Positions 17,120 to 24,853 are shown, counted from the stretch's first letter. The stretch: DNA of 36,980 nucleotides from an uncultured Rickettsiales bacterium (GCA_905480015.1 CAJQOT010000038.1:1-36980), one strand, 5' to 3'. A program made the numbers and translations. The notes: generated by a model not told the origin, from the letters alone.

Positions 17120-17325
17120 TCTGATCTTCATCAATAGTCTTTCTGCTATTTTTCGTAAAATTTACCATCATTTTGAGGGTTTTTAGCTATAAAATCCTCA
17201 CTACTCATAGGGTATTGAGATTTTTTTTATCAGAAAATTGAATTTTCGAGTATATCTCTATTATGATGCATGCTGGAGGGAATGGGGAGGAAGAATTTCG
17301 TTTTTTTGTGTATTAAAATATGTTA
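17120..17325 (+). repeat. Diverged intergenic block, copy 1
   Basis: This block shares an ordered series of similar segments with 21600-21825: TGATCTTC near the left, GGGTT..TTTAGC, the exact ACTACTCATAGGGTATTGA hairpin, and AATTT(C/T)GTTTTTTTGT. The region between XRE copy 1 and the glycine-rich ORFs contains nothing else I can support. Confidence 0.45.
17197..17228 (+). terminator. Intrinsic terminator of XRE copy 1
   Basis: CTCACTAC pairs with GTATTGAG (one C-T mismatch) around the loop TCATAGG, followed by A and eight T. The hairpin sequence is repeated exactly over 22 nt at 21695-21716, without the long T-run. Confidence 0.7.
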
Positions 17326-17385
17326 TGGTTATTTTAGTAGTAACTAGCTAATATTAATAAATTTTTTTAATTAATATATACACAT

Positions 17386-17694
17386 ATGAACAATAACGAA
17401 GAACAACCACTCAATATAAAACAAGCCTGCACTAATGCTGCAATTCGCATAGGAGGTAAAGTTATGGTTGGCACTATATCTGGCGCTTCTTTGGGAGCTT
17501 TGATTGACTTCCTAGTGGGGGATGGGTTGCAGAATTTTAGTAATTTACAACGTTTACAACACTTCTCTCTATTGTGTCAACTACCGCAAATGGTTTCTAT
17601 TGATGGTGTACTCTGTCAAACTTTGCCATCTATTTGTGATGCTCTCAACAATACAGCCAAGACTATAAACGGAGATATTGCTATATTGCAATAA
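17386..17694 (+). CDS. Small glycine-zipper-like protein (upstream partner)
   Basis: Unrecognised 102-aa protein. It has a hydrophobic glycine-rich segment GGKVMVGTISGASLGALIDF (about residues 23-42) that could insert in a membrane as a glycine-zipper helix, followed by a polar part with four cysteines across the protein. There is no classical signal peptide. Its last 17 bases overlap the next ORF in another frame. The two could be a coupled pair or one gene split by a frameshift, because SICDALNNTAKTING here and MIDTVSNTMDTINRYG in the next ORF look alike in style. It is preceded by an AT-rich leader. Toxin, holin-like or effector roles are speculation. Confidence 0.55.
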   Translation: MNNNEEQPLNIKQACTNAAIRIGGKVMVGTISGASLGALIDFLVGDGLQNFSNLQRLQHFSLLCQLPQMVSIDGVLCQTLPSICDALNNTAKTINGDIAILQ

Positions 17695-17977
17695 CATAAA
17701 TGCAGTAAATGTTATAATTACCGCTGCTAACCCTATGATAGACACTGTCAGCAATACAATGGACACTATAAATCGTTATGGATTCACAGGCCTTGGTGCT
17801 GCTGGTGGAGCTGCTATGGGATTGACTTTTGGATTCCTATGTGAGACGTCCAGAGTGTTTAGTTTTTGTGCGCAACAAGGTGTTGGGGTGGTTAGTAAAG
17901 TAATTGATCGCTATACAAATTCTCAAGTTCGTCCAAGTAATGATATTGAAGCAGGTGTTAGTGGGCAGGGAGTATAA
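17678..17977 (+). CDS. Small glycine-rich membrane-like protein (downstream partner)
   Basis: Unrecognised 99-aa ORF overlapping the preceding one by 17 bases in a different frame. Its centre GFTGLGAAGGAAMGLTFGFL (about residues 35-54) is a strong glycine-zipper helix. A second hydrophobic stretch FCAQQGVGVVSKVI follows, and the tail is polar. The pair ends 51 bases before the pdhB stop on the opposite strand. If the two ORFs are one gene, a single-base frameshift near 17680-17694 would join them into a protein of about 190 aa with two glycine-rich segments. Confidence 0.55.
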   Translation: MLYCNNINAVNVIITAANPMIDTVSNTMDTINRYGFTGLGAAGGAAMGLTFGFLCETSRVFSFCAQQGVGVVSKVIDRYTNSQVRPSNDIEAGVSGQGV

Positions 17978-18028
17978 AACAACAAATTAGTATGCTTGTT
18001 TTAAAATATCAAATTTTTTTAATACTTT

Positions 18029-19003
18029 CTAAACAATAGACTTCACGCACTCGATAATGTCATTTACACTTGGCAAGCATAGCTTTTCAAGATTATCCGC
18101 ATATGGAAGAGGGACATCTGCCGCACAAATACGCTTTGGCTCTGCGTCAAGGTAGTCAAACGCATGCTCTACTACAAGAGATATAATCTCTGATGCAATT
18201 CCAGCATAAGCCCAACCTTCTTCAACAACAACAATGCGGCTCGTTTTTTTAACAGAATTTATCACTGTGTCAATATCTAGTGGCTTTAGAGTCCTCAAGT
18301 CAATGACATCACAAGAAATTCCTTGGCTTTCAAGTTCCTTTCCTGCTTGTTTAGCGTATTGCATCATGTAAGAAAACGATACAATCGTACAGTCTGTTCC
18401 TTCTTGTACAACATCTGCCTTGCCAATTTCAATTATTTCATCAAAATTATCATCTGCATCTTCTATGTTTCCATAAAGAAGCTCACTTTCAAGGAATATT
18501 ATGGGGTTGTCATCTTTAATTGCTGCTTTCAGCAACGCCTTGGAATCCTTTGCTGTTGACGGAGCTATTACTTTCAAACCGGGGCAATGTGCATACCACG
18601 AAGCATAACATTGAGAATGCTGCGCTGCAACACGAGACGCTGCACCATTTGGTCCACGAAAAACTATTGGACATCCCACATTTCCACCAGACATATAATT
18701 GGTTTTACACGCAGAATTAATAATTTGATCTATCGCTTGCATTGCGAAGTTGAATGTCATAAATTCTACTATTGGACGAAGACCATTAAATGCTGAACCA
18801 ACAGCAAGACCTGTAAATCCATGTTCGGTAATTGGTGTATCAATAACTCTTTCATCTCCAAATTCTTGCAAAAGACCTTGCGTAACTTTATACGCACCTT
18901 GGTACTCTGCAACTTCTTCACCCATTACAAAAACACGAGAATCCGCACGCATTTCTTCTGCCATTGCGTCCCTTAAAGCATTCCTTACTGTAATTTCTGC
19001 CAT
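18029..19003 (-). CDS. pdhB: Pyruvate dehydrogenase E1 component, beta subunit
   Basis: Beta subunit of the thiamine-diphosphate E1 enzyme that decarboxylates pyruvate in the pyruvate dehydrogenase complex. The 324-aa protein is full length. It begins [18 protein letters not shown] and has [35 protein letters not shown] with the conserved Glu60 near the cofactor, [19 protein letters not shown], and a transketolase C-terminal domain with [11 protein letters not shown]. An AGGA lies just before the ATG. The alpha subunit gene, usually next to it, is not in the window. Confidence 0.96.
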   Translation of the reverse strand: MAEITVRNALRDAMAEEMRADSRVFVMGEEVAEYQGAYKVTQGLLQEFGDERVIDTPITEHGFTGLAVGSAFNGLRPIVEFMTFNFAMQAIDQIINSACKTNYMSGGNVGCPIVFRGPNGAASRVAAQHSQCYASWYAHCPGLKVIAPSTAKDSKALLKAAIKDDNPIIFLESELLYGNIEDADDNFDEIIEIGKADVVQEGTDCTIVSFSYMMQYAKQAGKELESQGISCDVIDLRTLKPLDIDTVINSVKKTSRIVVVEEGWAYAGIASEIISLVVEHAFDYLDAEPKRICAADVPLPYADNLEKLCLPSVNDIIECVKSIV

Positions 19004-19188
19004 ATTCCTGCATAAATAATAACATTAACTATGTTCGACTATAAATAGTTTTGTCAAGTCTAATTTTCTCAAGAAAATATATCACCGAATGGGTAAAATA
19101 TCTTGCTGAACTTACTGGTGAATAAGCAATAATATACGATATATAATCTATAAAAATTATGGTAACGCAAAGTTAACATTTGTTGCGC

Positions 19189-19216
19189 ATTATACAACGA
19201 CATGCTTGACCGTCAA
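19189..19216 (-). promoter_or_regulatory. Distal pdhB promoter
   Basis: On the minus strand TTGACG (19216-19211) and a consensus TATAAT (19194-19189) are separated by 16 bases. It lies between the carbonic anhydrase stop and pdhB and would give a leader of about 180 nt. The -35 overlaps a small palindrome, TTGAC-N-GTCAA. A second TTGACA about 65 bases before pdhB may be a proximal promoter. Confidence 0.6.
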
Positions 19217-19243
19217 CCGTTTGTATGATATCAATGGCAATAA

Positions 19244-19897
19244 TTATTTGCTTTCTGTAAATTTTACCTCACCACTTTTAAGCTTGTATAGTGCTGTAAC
19301 AATTTTTACCTCACCATCCTCTACCATATCTTTAATAACATCGCTTTGTTGTAGTATTTGCTTGCTCACAAAAGAGGCATTTGCATCTATCACTGCATTC
19401 ATAAACTCCTCGCTCGTATGATCGGTGAATTTAGGACGAACACTTTCAATTACGGGGTCAATCTTTTCCATTATTGATGTCACATGGGATAACCTTACGC
19501 CGTTTAATGCACCTTTTATGGCTCCACAGTCAGCATGACCCATTACCACTATTAACTTTGCACCTGAAATTTTGCACGCAAATTCAATTGAACCAAGGAT
19601 ATCGTTGTTTAAAATATTTCCCGCAACCCTAACATTAAAAAGTACACCAAGCCCAACATCAAAAATAAGCTCACTTGGAACACGAGAATCTATACACCCT
19701 AAAATAACAGCAACAGGGTATTGTGCATCGGTAAGGTATTGGCGTTGTTTGGCATAGTCTCTTGTGGAGTGTGCATCTGATTTAAAGCGTTTGTTTCCGT
19801 CTCTTAAAATTTGCAACACATCTTTTGGTGTTAACAATTGCTGAAATTCTTTTGTAATAATTGCTGGAATATCCATGTCGAAGAAAAAAGTAACCAT
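19244..19897 (-). CDS. Beta-class carbonic anhydrase
   Basis: Zinc enzyme interconverting CO2 and bicarbonate. With the start at 19897 (MVTFFFDMDIPAIITKEFQ) it is 217 aa, typical for the class. Zinc ligands Cys68, His121 and Cys124 are in ILGCIDSRVP and MGHADCGAIKG. The catalytic Asp70/Arg72 dyad is in CIDSR. FNVRVAGNILNNDILGSIEFA is the usual core. The frame is open to an ATG at 19978, which would add 27 unconserved residues, and another ATG at 19876 is possible. It is upstream of pdhB on the same strand, separated by 240 bases that include a promoter. Confidence 0.94.
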   Translation of the reverse strand: MVTFFFDMDIPAIITKEFQQLLTPKDVLQILRDGNKRFKSDAHSTRDYAKQRQYLTDAQYPVAVILGCIDSRVPSELIFDVGLGVLFNVRVAGNILNNDILGSIEFACKISGAKLIVVMGHADCGAIKGALNGVRLSHVTSIMEKIDPVIESVRPKFTDHTSEEFMNAVIDANASFVSKQILQQSDVIKDMVEDGEVKIVTALYKLKSGEVKFTESK

Positions 19898-19981
19898 ACC
19901 TTTCAAACCACAATAATTTGTTTTATCAAGAAAAATTATCTCAATCTGGTAAATATTAATGGCACTTTTCAAAAACAATAG

Positions 19982-20233
19982 ACAAGAAAAACATTTCGGA
20001 CAATCAAAGGCATCACAGCAAGAGAGTTATTCAAACAACACAAGGAAATTAAGAAACAACTGTGGAATAGAAGCCTTTGGACAAGTGGGTATTATGTCAA
20101 CACAGTAGGGCGGTATGGTAGCAAAGAAGTTATCGCAAAGTATGTAAAAAACCAAGGCAAAGTCTACAATAAAACCTACGAAGACCAATTAATATTGTTC
20201 GATCTTTGGACACCTAACCATACCTCATACTAA
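19982..20233 (+). pseudogene. Remnant of IS200/IS605-type transposase TnpA
   Basis: An open frame without a start codon, 83 codons plus TAA, encodes the C-terminal half of a Y1 (IS200/IS605) transposase. It reads TIKGITARELFKQHKEIKKQ, SLWTSGYYVNTVGRYGSKEV and IAKYVKNQGKVYNKTYEDQL in order. The tyrosine in KYVKNQG corresponds to the family nucleophile. The N-terminal HUH part is missing, and a stop lies at 19979, so the element is dead. It sits between the carbonic anhydrase and the lipoprotein gene, explaining that 303-base gap. Confidence 0.88.
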
Positions 20234-20281
20234 AGCCTGATGTTGTTTGTTTATTGTGTTTACAATGCTGATACTCTAGCG

Positions 20282-21523
20282 TTAAATTTCTAAAAAACTG
20301 CCTAAGCTAGAAAGGAGGTTTGCAATAAAAGGGTTATAACTAAGGCGAGCCATTACGCCTTTAGATAGATTGTTTTTTGTTATTTCACCACGATTGATAT
20401 CATCAGATGATTTACATAAGCTATAATTTTTATTTTTATCCTTATGGTTGTAGTAAGATAAACAATCACGATACTTACCATTTTTCCCGTACCACACATT
20501 TTGTGGGTCGTTAGATATAGAAATATGTGCTAAATCAAAAATTCTATCTTTTTTTGAACTACTTTGAATGTGAAATAAATTTGTTTTACTTGATATGTCT
20601 TGTGGTAAGTTGTTTTGGTGGTATAAAACAATATGCCTATTGTTGGGATCGGTGTTGTTTAAAATGGTGTTTAAGGTGTTTTTTGGATCAATTGTTTGGT
20701 CTTCATAGCTAAGGGCCATAAATACTTTTGTATTTTTTAATGGATTGTTATTAGTTTCCAACTGCTTATTGATTTCTTTGGTTAGTAAATATATTTGTGA
20801 GGCACCATTCATTGCAAGAGACTCGTACTTGACTATATCATCATCAGAATATTGGCTATTCCATTTTTTGAAATATTTAACAAATGGTGCAAGCCTTGCT
20901 TTCCATGGTAAAGTAAGAGCTGGAGATAGCCCTATAATTCCCTCTATCTTCTTTGATGGATTTGACAATACATAGTTAACGGCAAGTGCACCTCCTGTGG
21001 AAATACCTCCTAAATAAATATCATCAGATACTTTTGACAGTTCATTAACTCCGTATTCTACTTGTTTTATCCAATCTTTGTATGACACATCAAGTAAATC
21101 TCCTGAACGAGTACCGTGCCCAGATAAAAGTAGACTGTAAACAGTAAAACAATTGTTGCTAAAATAATTTGCCATTGCTTTTGTTGTGAATGGTGAGTCT
21201 AATAATCCGTGAATTAACAGTATGCCTCTTTTCTTAACATTGGTACAGTTTTTAGCGTCAGGGTATAAAGCAAATGGAGAGTTCCAAGCAATAATTTGTT
21301 TTTTATTGTCTAAATTTAAGTCAACTCTTCCAGATTCAATAATTTGACGACTATATTCTATATACTGGGGAAAGGTTTTGTTTGTATCAAAATTGAACTT
21401 TGAATTTACTCCAGATGTTTCGAATTTGTGTGTTTTATCTTGTGATGCACAAGCAAATAATAGAGTAGAAAAAAGTGATATTACTAATAATAAAAGAGTG
21501 CTAGCACTGTGTAGATGTCTCAT
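20282..21523 (-). CDS. Alpha/beta-hydrolase lipoprotein
   Basis: Predicted lipid-anchored hydrolase (carboxylesterase or lysophospholipase-like) of 413 aa. The N-terminal signal ends in a lipobox LFAC with Cys25 as the lipidated residue, so the enzyme faces the periplasm or the outer membrane. The hydrolase core shows the oxyanion segment LLIHGLLDSPFTTKAMANYF (103-122), SGHGTRSGD (134-142), and the nucleophile elbow GGISTGGA with Ser175. A likely Asp is in SYEDQTIDP (D275 or D279), and His333 is in DLAHIS. The C-terminal 70 residues (KYRDCLSYYNHKDKNKNYSL and after) are an unusual polar extension. The substrate is unknown. Its promoter region lies in the repeat-rich gap before the second XRE gene. 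Confidence 0.85.
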   Translation of the reverse strand: MRHLHSASTLLLLVISLFSTLLFACASQDKTHKFETSGVNSKFNFDTNKTFPQYIEYSRQIIESGRVDLNLDNKKQIIAWNSPFALYPDAKNCTNVKKRGILLIHGLLDSPFTTKAMANYFSNNCFTVYSLLLSGHGTRSGDLLDVSYKDWIKQVEYGVNELSKVSDDIYLGGISTGGALAVNYVLSNPSKKIEGIIGLSPALTLPWKARLAPFVKYFKKWNSQYSDDDIVKYESLAMNGASQIYLLTKEINKQLETNNNPLKNTKVFMALSYEDQTIDPKNTLNTILNNTDPNNRHIVLYHQNNLPQDISSKTNLFHIQSSSKKDRIFDLAHISISNDPQNVWYGKNGKYRDCLSYYNHKDKNKNYSLCKSSDDINRGEITKNNLSKGVMARLSYNPFIANLLSSLGSFLEI

Positions 21524-21599
21524 AGTATGAATTTTATTGTAGAGTTAATATTTTTGATTAAAATTAAAACGCAAGAAAAAAGCAAGAATATATTTTTTC

Positions 21600-21825
21600 C
21601 GTGATCTTCCTTCAATCTTGCCTACCTTTTAAAAAAATATGTGCTTTTTTTAATGAAAAATAGGGGGTTATTTAGCATAATTATAGCAAAATATCTCACT
21701 ACTCATAGGGTATTGAAAAATTTATAAAACATATACCTCGTGCTTTTATTCAAAGATTAATGTATTATGCAATTTTGGAATAAGGCTATTCACAATTTTG
21801 TTTTTTTGTATTTGCCATTATGTCG
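21600..21825 (+). repeat. Diverged intergenic block, copy 2
   Basis: Counterpart of 17120-17325. The 22 bases at 21695-21716 are identical to 17197-17218. Flanking segments (TGATCTTC, GGGTTATTTAGC, AATTTTGTTTTTTTGT) are similar and in the same order. It probably reflects an old duplication of an XRE-gene downstream region. Confidence 0.45.
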
Positions 21826-21870
21826 TGAATCGCTTATTGTTACTTAAGTGAATAGAAGTATTTTCTTAAA

Positions 21871-21915
21871 TTAGTTAGTTACACCTTGCCCCCAACAAGG
21901 ATAAAAATGGGGATT
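21871..21915 (+). repeat. 45-nt pseudoknot-type repeat, copy 1
   Basis: Identical to 32211-32255. Stem 1 pairs CCTTG (21884-21888) with CAAGG (21896-21900). CCCC in its loop can pair with GGGG (21909-21912) downstream of the A-rich linker ATAAAAAT, giving an H-type pseudoknot, followed by ATTTTTT. It is upstream of a coding remnant and XRE copy 2. Homology with copy 2 extends about 20 bases further upstream at roughly 70 percent. Confidence 0.8.
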
Positions 21916-21934
21916 TTTTAGATATGTATATTAG

Positions 21935-22036
21935 TGTGTAATTAATATCGTTACGGAAGTTATTAAAATTGAAAATGATACCGCAAGACTTAAAGAATAT
22001 ATTGACGACCTTCGGATGGATTATCGCAACAAATAG
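21935..22036 (+). pseudogene. Start-less coding remnant
   Basis: Between an in-frame TAG and a TAG stop the frame reads VTEVIKIENDTARLKEYIDD followed by LRMDYRNK. This looks like the end of a real protein (charged helix), but there is no ATG, GTG or TTG in a usable position. It ends 26 bases before XRE copy 2. Family unknown. Confidence 0.35.
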
Positions 22037-22062
22037 TCTATAGATAAATTTAATACAAGAGT

Positions 22063-22383
22063 ATGACTGACAAAATTATCGCAAGAAAAAGAGGGCAAAA
22101 AATACCTGCTGGAGAAATTGATAAATTAATCGGAATGAGGATTAGAATAGCAAGAAATATGGCAGGCAATAAACAAGAAGATTTAGCAAATTACCTTGGA
22201 TTAACACTGCAACAAATACAAAAGTATGAGAATGGTAAGAACAAGGTATCTGTCAGTGTTCTGATAAAAGTTACAGAGTATTTTAAAATACCAATTACTT
22301 ATTTTATTCCAAGCGAGGATGCGAAAATGTCTCAAAGGAAGGCACCAGTGCCTCTTCATGAGATTAGTGCTCTTAATGGTTAG
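22063..22383 (+). CDS. XRE-family DNA-binding regulator (copy 2)
   Basis: A 106-aa regulator consisting almost only of a Cro/C1 helix-turn-helix: GMRIRIARNMAGNKQEDLAN, LGLTLQQIQKYENG and VTEYFKIPITYFIP. It is roughly two-thirds identical to copy 1 at 16598-17110 across the DNA-binding part and shares its N-terminal RKRGQKI arm, but stops soon after the domain. The two may recognise related sites or form heterodimers. It lies downstream of the 45-nt structured repeat, which could sit in its leader. Confidence 0.92.
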   Translation: MTDKIIARKRGQKIPAGEIDKLIGMRIRIARNMAGNKQEDLANYLGLTLQQIQKYENGKNKVSVSVLIKVTEYFKIPITYFIPSEDAKMSQRKAPVPLHEISALNG

Positions 22384-22655
22384 GATTGTAAGGCTGAAGT
22401 AACACTGTTTTTCATCACGATAATATGGTAATACATATAAACAATAATTTAAAACCTGCCAACAGAAATGCAAACAATTTTGTACCATACTAATTCTTAT
22501 ATAACTCTCTGAATGCAAAGGATGTACTTCATAACCTTTGGGACAGCATTCCATAAATGTATATTCAAGCAATGGTTTTTTCTATCATCAAACTCTGCTT
22601 TGATAAACTGTAAAATATATGAGTTAGTTTTTAGGTGTAACAAATGGGGGAGATA

Positions 22656-23405
22656 TCAAGGTCTAGCAATACCTTCTGACCTTCCTATCCTCTCCACTTT
22701 TGTACTTGCATCACTGCTCCGACTATCTGGACAGTGTAATACTGTGCTACCTTCTTCTTTCAAGCCATCAAGTGACACCATAGAATGATTTTTCTCACCG
22801 TACAACAATATATCTCTCACAATATCTGTTATTATTACTGTGTTCTTACTACTTCCATCGGTAATTAATATACATCCCGATATACACAATATAGATGAAG
22901 GTATATTATATGGTATTGCTTTAAGGTCTTTAACATCGTGACTTTTAAGAGCTTCAACTACGTTATCACGTGAAATAATGGCATGGTGCGGCAAATAACC
23001 ATCGCTTGTAGACAAACCATAATAAATAGACGCAGATATATCATTGTCAGGTTTTCTTTTGCGAAGCTCATTAATAGTTTTATCTATAGTATTTTGTGAT
23101 TGCTTTTTATCATCACTTGTATGCACAAGGGCATAGTCACGACCTGTTCTAAATACGGTTGCCGTGCAGTATTGTAAGTTTTCTGTCATAGAAAACCTTG
23201 TCGCTTGATTGAGAATTATAGACCCTGGGTAATGTGTAATATGTTCTACACCTCTACTATGTTGTATAATACTTTGTATTCGTGGCGACATTGTCCATCT
23301 CAGGAGTATTTGACTTCCTTTTTTTAGCACCTTAATGTTTTTTAGTTTCTTTGTATAAGAAGTATTATAGTACATAATTGGATGGTAATCAATAAAAAAA
23401 TACAA
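22656..23405 (-). CDS. Protein of unknown function, 249 aa
   Basis: I do not recognise this protein. The longest start gives 249 aa; an ATG ten codons later (23375) is also plausible. There is no signal peptide. Segments such as TATVFRTGRDYALVHTSDD, SASIYYGLSTSDGYLPHHA, IISRDNVVEALKSHDVK and SILCISGCILITDG suggest a mixed alpha/beta domain. The order faintly recalls CheD-type deamidases (small-residue turn, His, later RNV), but I would not assign it. The last 30 residues are polar and Arg/Ser-rich. It follows mnmA on the same strand after 232 bases, with a candidate promoter (TTGAAC and TTATAA) near 23415-23440. The 272-base gap downstream, toward XRE copy 2, shows no supported gene. Confidence 0.65.
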   Translation of the reverse strand: MYFFIDYHPIMYYNTSYTKKLKNIKVLKKGSQILLRWTMSPRIQSIIQHSRGVEHITHYPGSIILNQATRFSMTENLQYCTATVFRTGRDYALVHTSDDKKQSQNTIDKTINELRKRKPDNDISASIYYGLSTSDGYLPHHAIISRDNVVEALKSHDVKDLKAIPYNIPSSILCISGCILITDGSSKNTVIITDIVRDILLYGEKNHSMVSLDGLKEEGSTVLHCPDSRSSDASTKVERIGRSEGIARP

Positions 23406-23637
23406 AGAATTATAAAACAGTAAAATATTTAAGGTTCAAGATAACTTAAGCGGATTATTTGTATCAAATTACACTATCACTTTTAAGAAAATCTTCAGCC
23501 ACTTTCAAAGAAAGTTAATTGTGCAACAAGACAACGCTGTAAAGTGTATAGAAATGCTAAACAAATTTTTGACGCAACAGTTCTTGAGCTTTGTAAGTGT
23601 TCGTGATGGTAAGTATTGTGGTGATTGTTTTAGTTGT

Positions 23638-24711
23638 TTAAAAAATTTTCTCAATATACCCACCACCAATCATACGCTTGTTATGGTAGAAAACCGCAGC
23701 CTGCCCTGGTGCAATGAAAGATATTTTTTCTTCTAATGTGACGATGTCTCCATTGATATTGCAAGCGACCGCTTGACACGAAGACCGTACTCGCACTGTA
23801 ATATTTTTTGGAAGTGTTTCATTTTCACTTAACAAAAAGTGCGGCTTTTGAATTGAAAATGTGTGCCGTAGGAGGTTTTCGTAGCCCCCAACAAATACTG
23901 TGTTAGTTTGTGCGTCAAGTTTGCAAACATATAGCGGAGATCCGCCACCTATGCCAAGACCTCTCCTTTGCCCAATTGTGTAATGTATAATACCATGGTG
24001 TGCCCCCAGAACTTTCCCCGTTTTCACATCTACAATATTCCCTTCTTTGCCAGAGTTTGGATGAAACTTTTGCACAACCTTTGCATAGTCTCCGTCTGGA
24101 ACAAAACAAATATTTTGGCTATCAGGCTTTTCAGATATTTCAAGTCCATACTTTCTTGCAAGTTCTCTTGTTTGTTCCTTTGTATTTCCACCAAGGGGGA
24201 AATCAAGAAATTCTAGCTGTTCTTTTGTTGTTTGAAAAAGAAAATATGACTGATCTTTAACTGAATCTAAACCTTGATACATCTCTACGCCAAACTTTCC
24301 ATTTTTCTTTTGAACATAATGCCCCGTTATAAGTTTTTCTGCTCCAAGTTTTTTTGCAATTTTGAATAAATCTCTAAATTTCACAGTTTGATTACACTTC
24401 ACACAAGGAATTGGAGTGTAACCTGCAATATATTGGTCTGCAAATTCTTGTATTACTTCCTCACGAAATATATCTTCATAATTTAACACATAATGTTTAA
24501 TTCCTAGTTTGTCGCAAGCATTTTGAGCATCAAAAATATCCTTACTTGCACAGCATGTTTTAGAAGGCTTTGTACTGCAAGTTGCTTCGCCGTAATCATA
24601 AAGTTGAAGTGTCACGCCAATAACCTCATGCCCTTGTTCCTGCATTAAGCAAGCACAGACTGTTGAATCCACACCACCAGACATTGCCACTACAACTCTA
24701 CCTTTACTCAT
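23638..24711 (-). CDS. mnmA: tRNA-specific 2-thiouridylase MnmA
   Basis: Thiolates U34 of the tRNAs for Lys, Glu and Gln using ATP and sulfur relayed from a cysteine desulfurase. The 357-aa protein is full length. It has the PP-loop AMSGGVDSTVCACLM (9-23), TCCASKDIFDAQNACDKLGI (52-71), CVKCN with the nucleophile-side Cys103/Cys106, and QNICFVPDGDY with the second catalytic Cys202. The C-terminal YTIGQRRGLGIGGG is also present. It faces away from purB. The rhodanese at 26547 could conceivably contribute sulfur transfer, but nothing ties them. Confidence 0.97.
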   Translation of the reverse strand: MSKGRVVVAMSGGVDSTVCACLMQEQGHEVIGVTLQLYDYGEATCSTKPSKTCCASKDIFDAQNACDKLGIKHYVLNYEDIFREEVIQEFADQYIAGYTPIPCVKCNQTVKFRDLFKIAKKLGAEKLITGHYVQKKNGKFGVEMYQGLDSVKDQSYFLFQTTKEQLEFLDFPLGGNTKEQTRELARKYGLEISEKPDSQNICFVPDGDYAKVVQKFHPNSGKEGNIVDVKTGKVLGAHHGIIHYTIGQRRGLGIGGGSPLYVCKLDAQTNTVFVGGYENLLRHTFSIQKPHFLLSENETLPKNITVRVRSSCQAVACNINGDIVTLEEKISFIAPGQAAVFYHNKRMIGGGYIEKIF

Positions 24712-24731
24712 TTAGCATTATGAAAGTTATT

Positions 24732-24759
24732 TTTATAATTCATTACATTGTTTTAGCAA
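24732..24759 (-). promoter_or_regulatory. mnmA promoter
   Basis: On the minus strand TTGCTA (24759-24754), a 16-base spacer and TATAAA (24737-24732), about 20 bases before the mnmA ATG. Confidence 0.55.
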
Positions 24760-24824
24760 ATGTCTAGTAATTTCACCTCTTACTAACAATCATTGTATTG
24801 TTTAAATATGGATCTTGACGGATC

Positions 24825-24853
24825 TTGACTGGTGCAATTTTTAATTGTACTAT
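24825..24853 (+). promoter_or_regulatory. Promoter upstream of purB
   Basis: TTGACT (24825-24830), a 17-base spacer and TACTAT (24848-24853). The -35 is part of a 10-nt tandem repeat that also supplies TTGACG ten bases earlier. It would leave a leader of about 190 nt before purB. Confidence 0.6.

Larger units (their letters stand above)
21524..22062. other. Repeat-rich intergenic region before XRE copy 2
   Basis: This 539-base region contains the lipoprotein promoter (TTGCTT with a T-tract on the minus strand near 21580), the second copy of the XRE-associated block (21600-21825) and the 45-nt pseudoknot-type repeat (21871-21915). It also holds a start-less coding remnant (21935-22036). No complete gene is seen. 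Confidence 0.6.

Noticed and set aside
17263-17316. 17-codon frame MMHAGGNGEEEFRFFVY
   Set aside because: Too short, without a ribosome site, and lying within the diverged intergenic repeat block.
21884-21912. PreQ1-I riboswitch assignment for the 45-nt repeat
   Set aside because: Only the pseudoknot topology and A-rich linker are shared. The loops are too short, and the conserved pocket bases of that class cannot be placed.
22385-22572. Minus-strand frame MLEYTFMECCPKGYEVHPLH...
   Set aside because: It is Cys/Tyr-rich and continues antisense into XRE copy 2. It has no start context and no recognisable domain, so it is left as unassigned intergenic DNA.
23521-23736. 71-codon plus-strand frame with CGDCFSC
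   Set aside because: It starts with GTG in an AT-rich gap and runs about 100 bases into the mnmA 3' end on the other strand. No family is recognisable.
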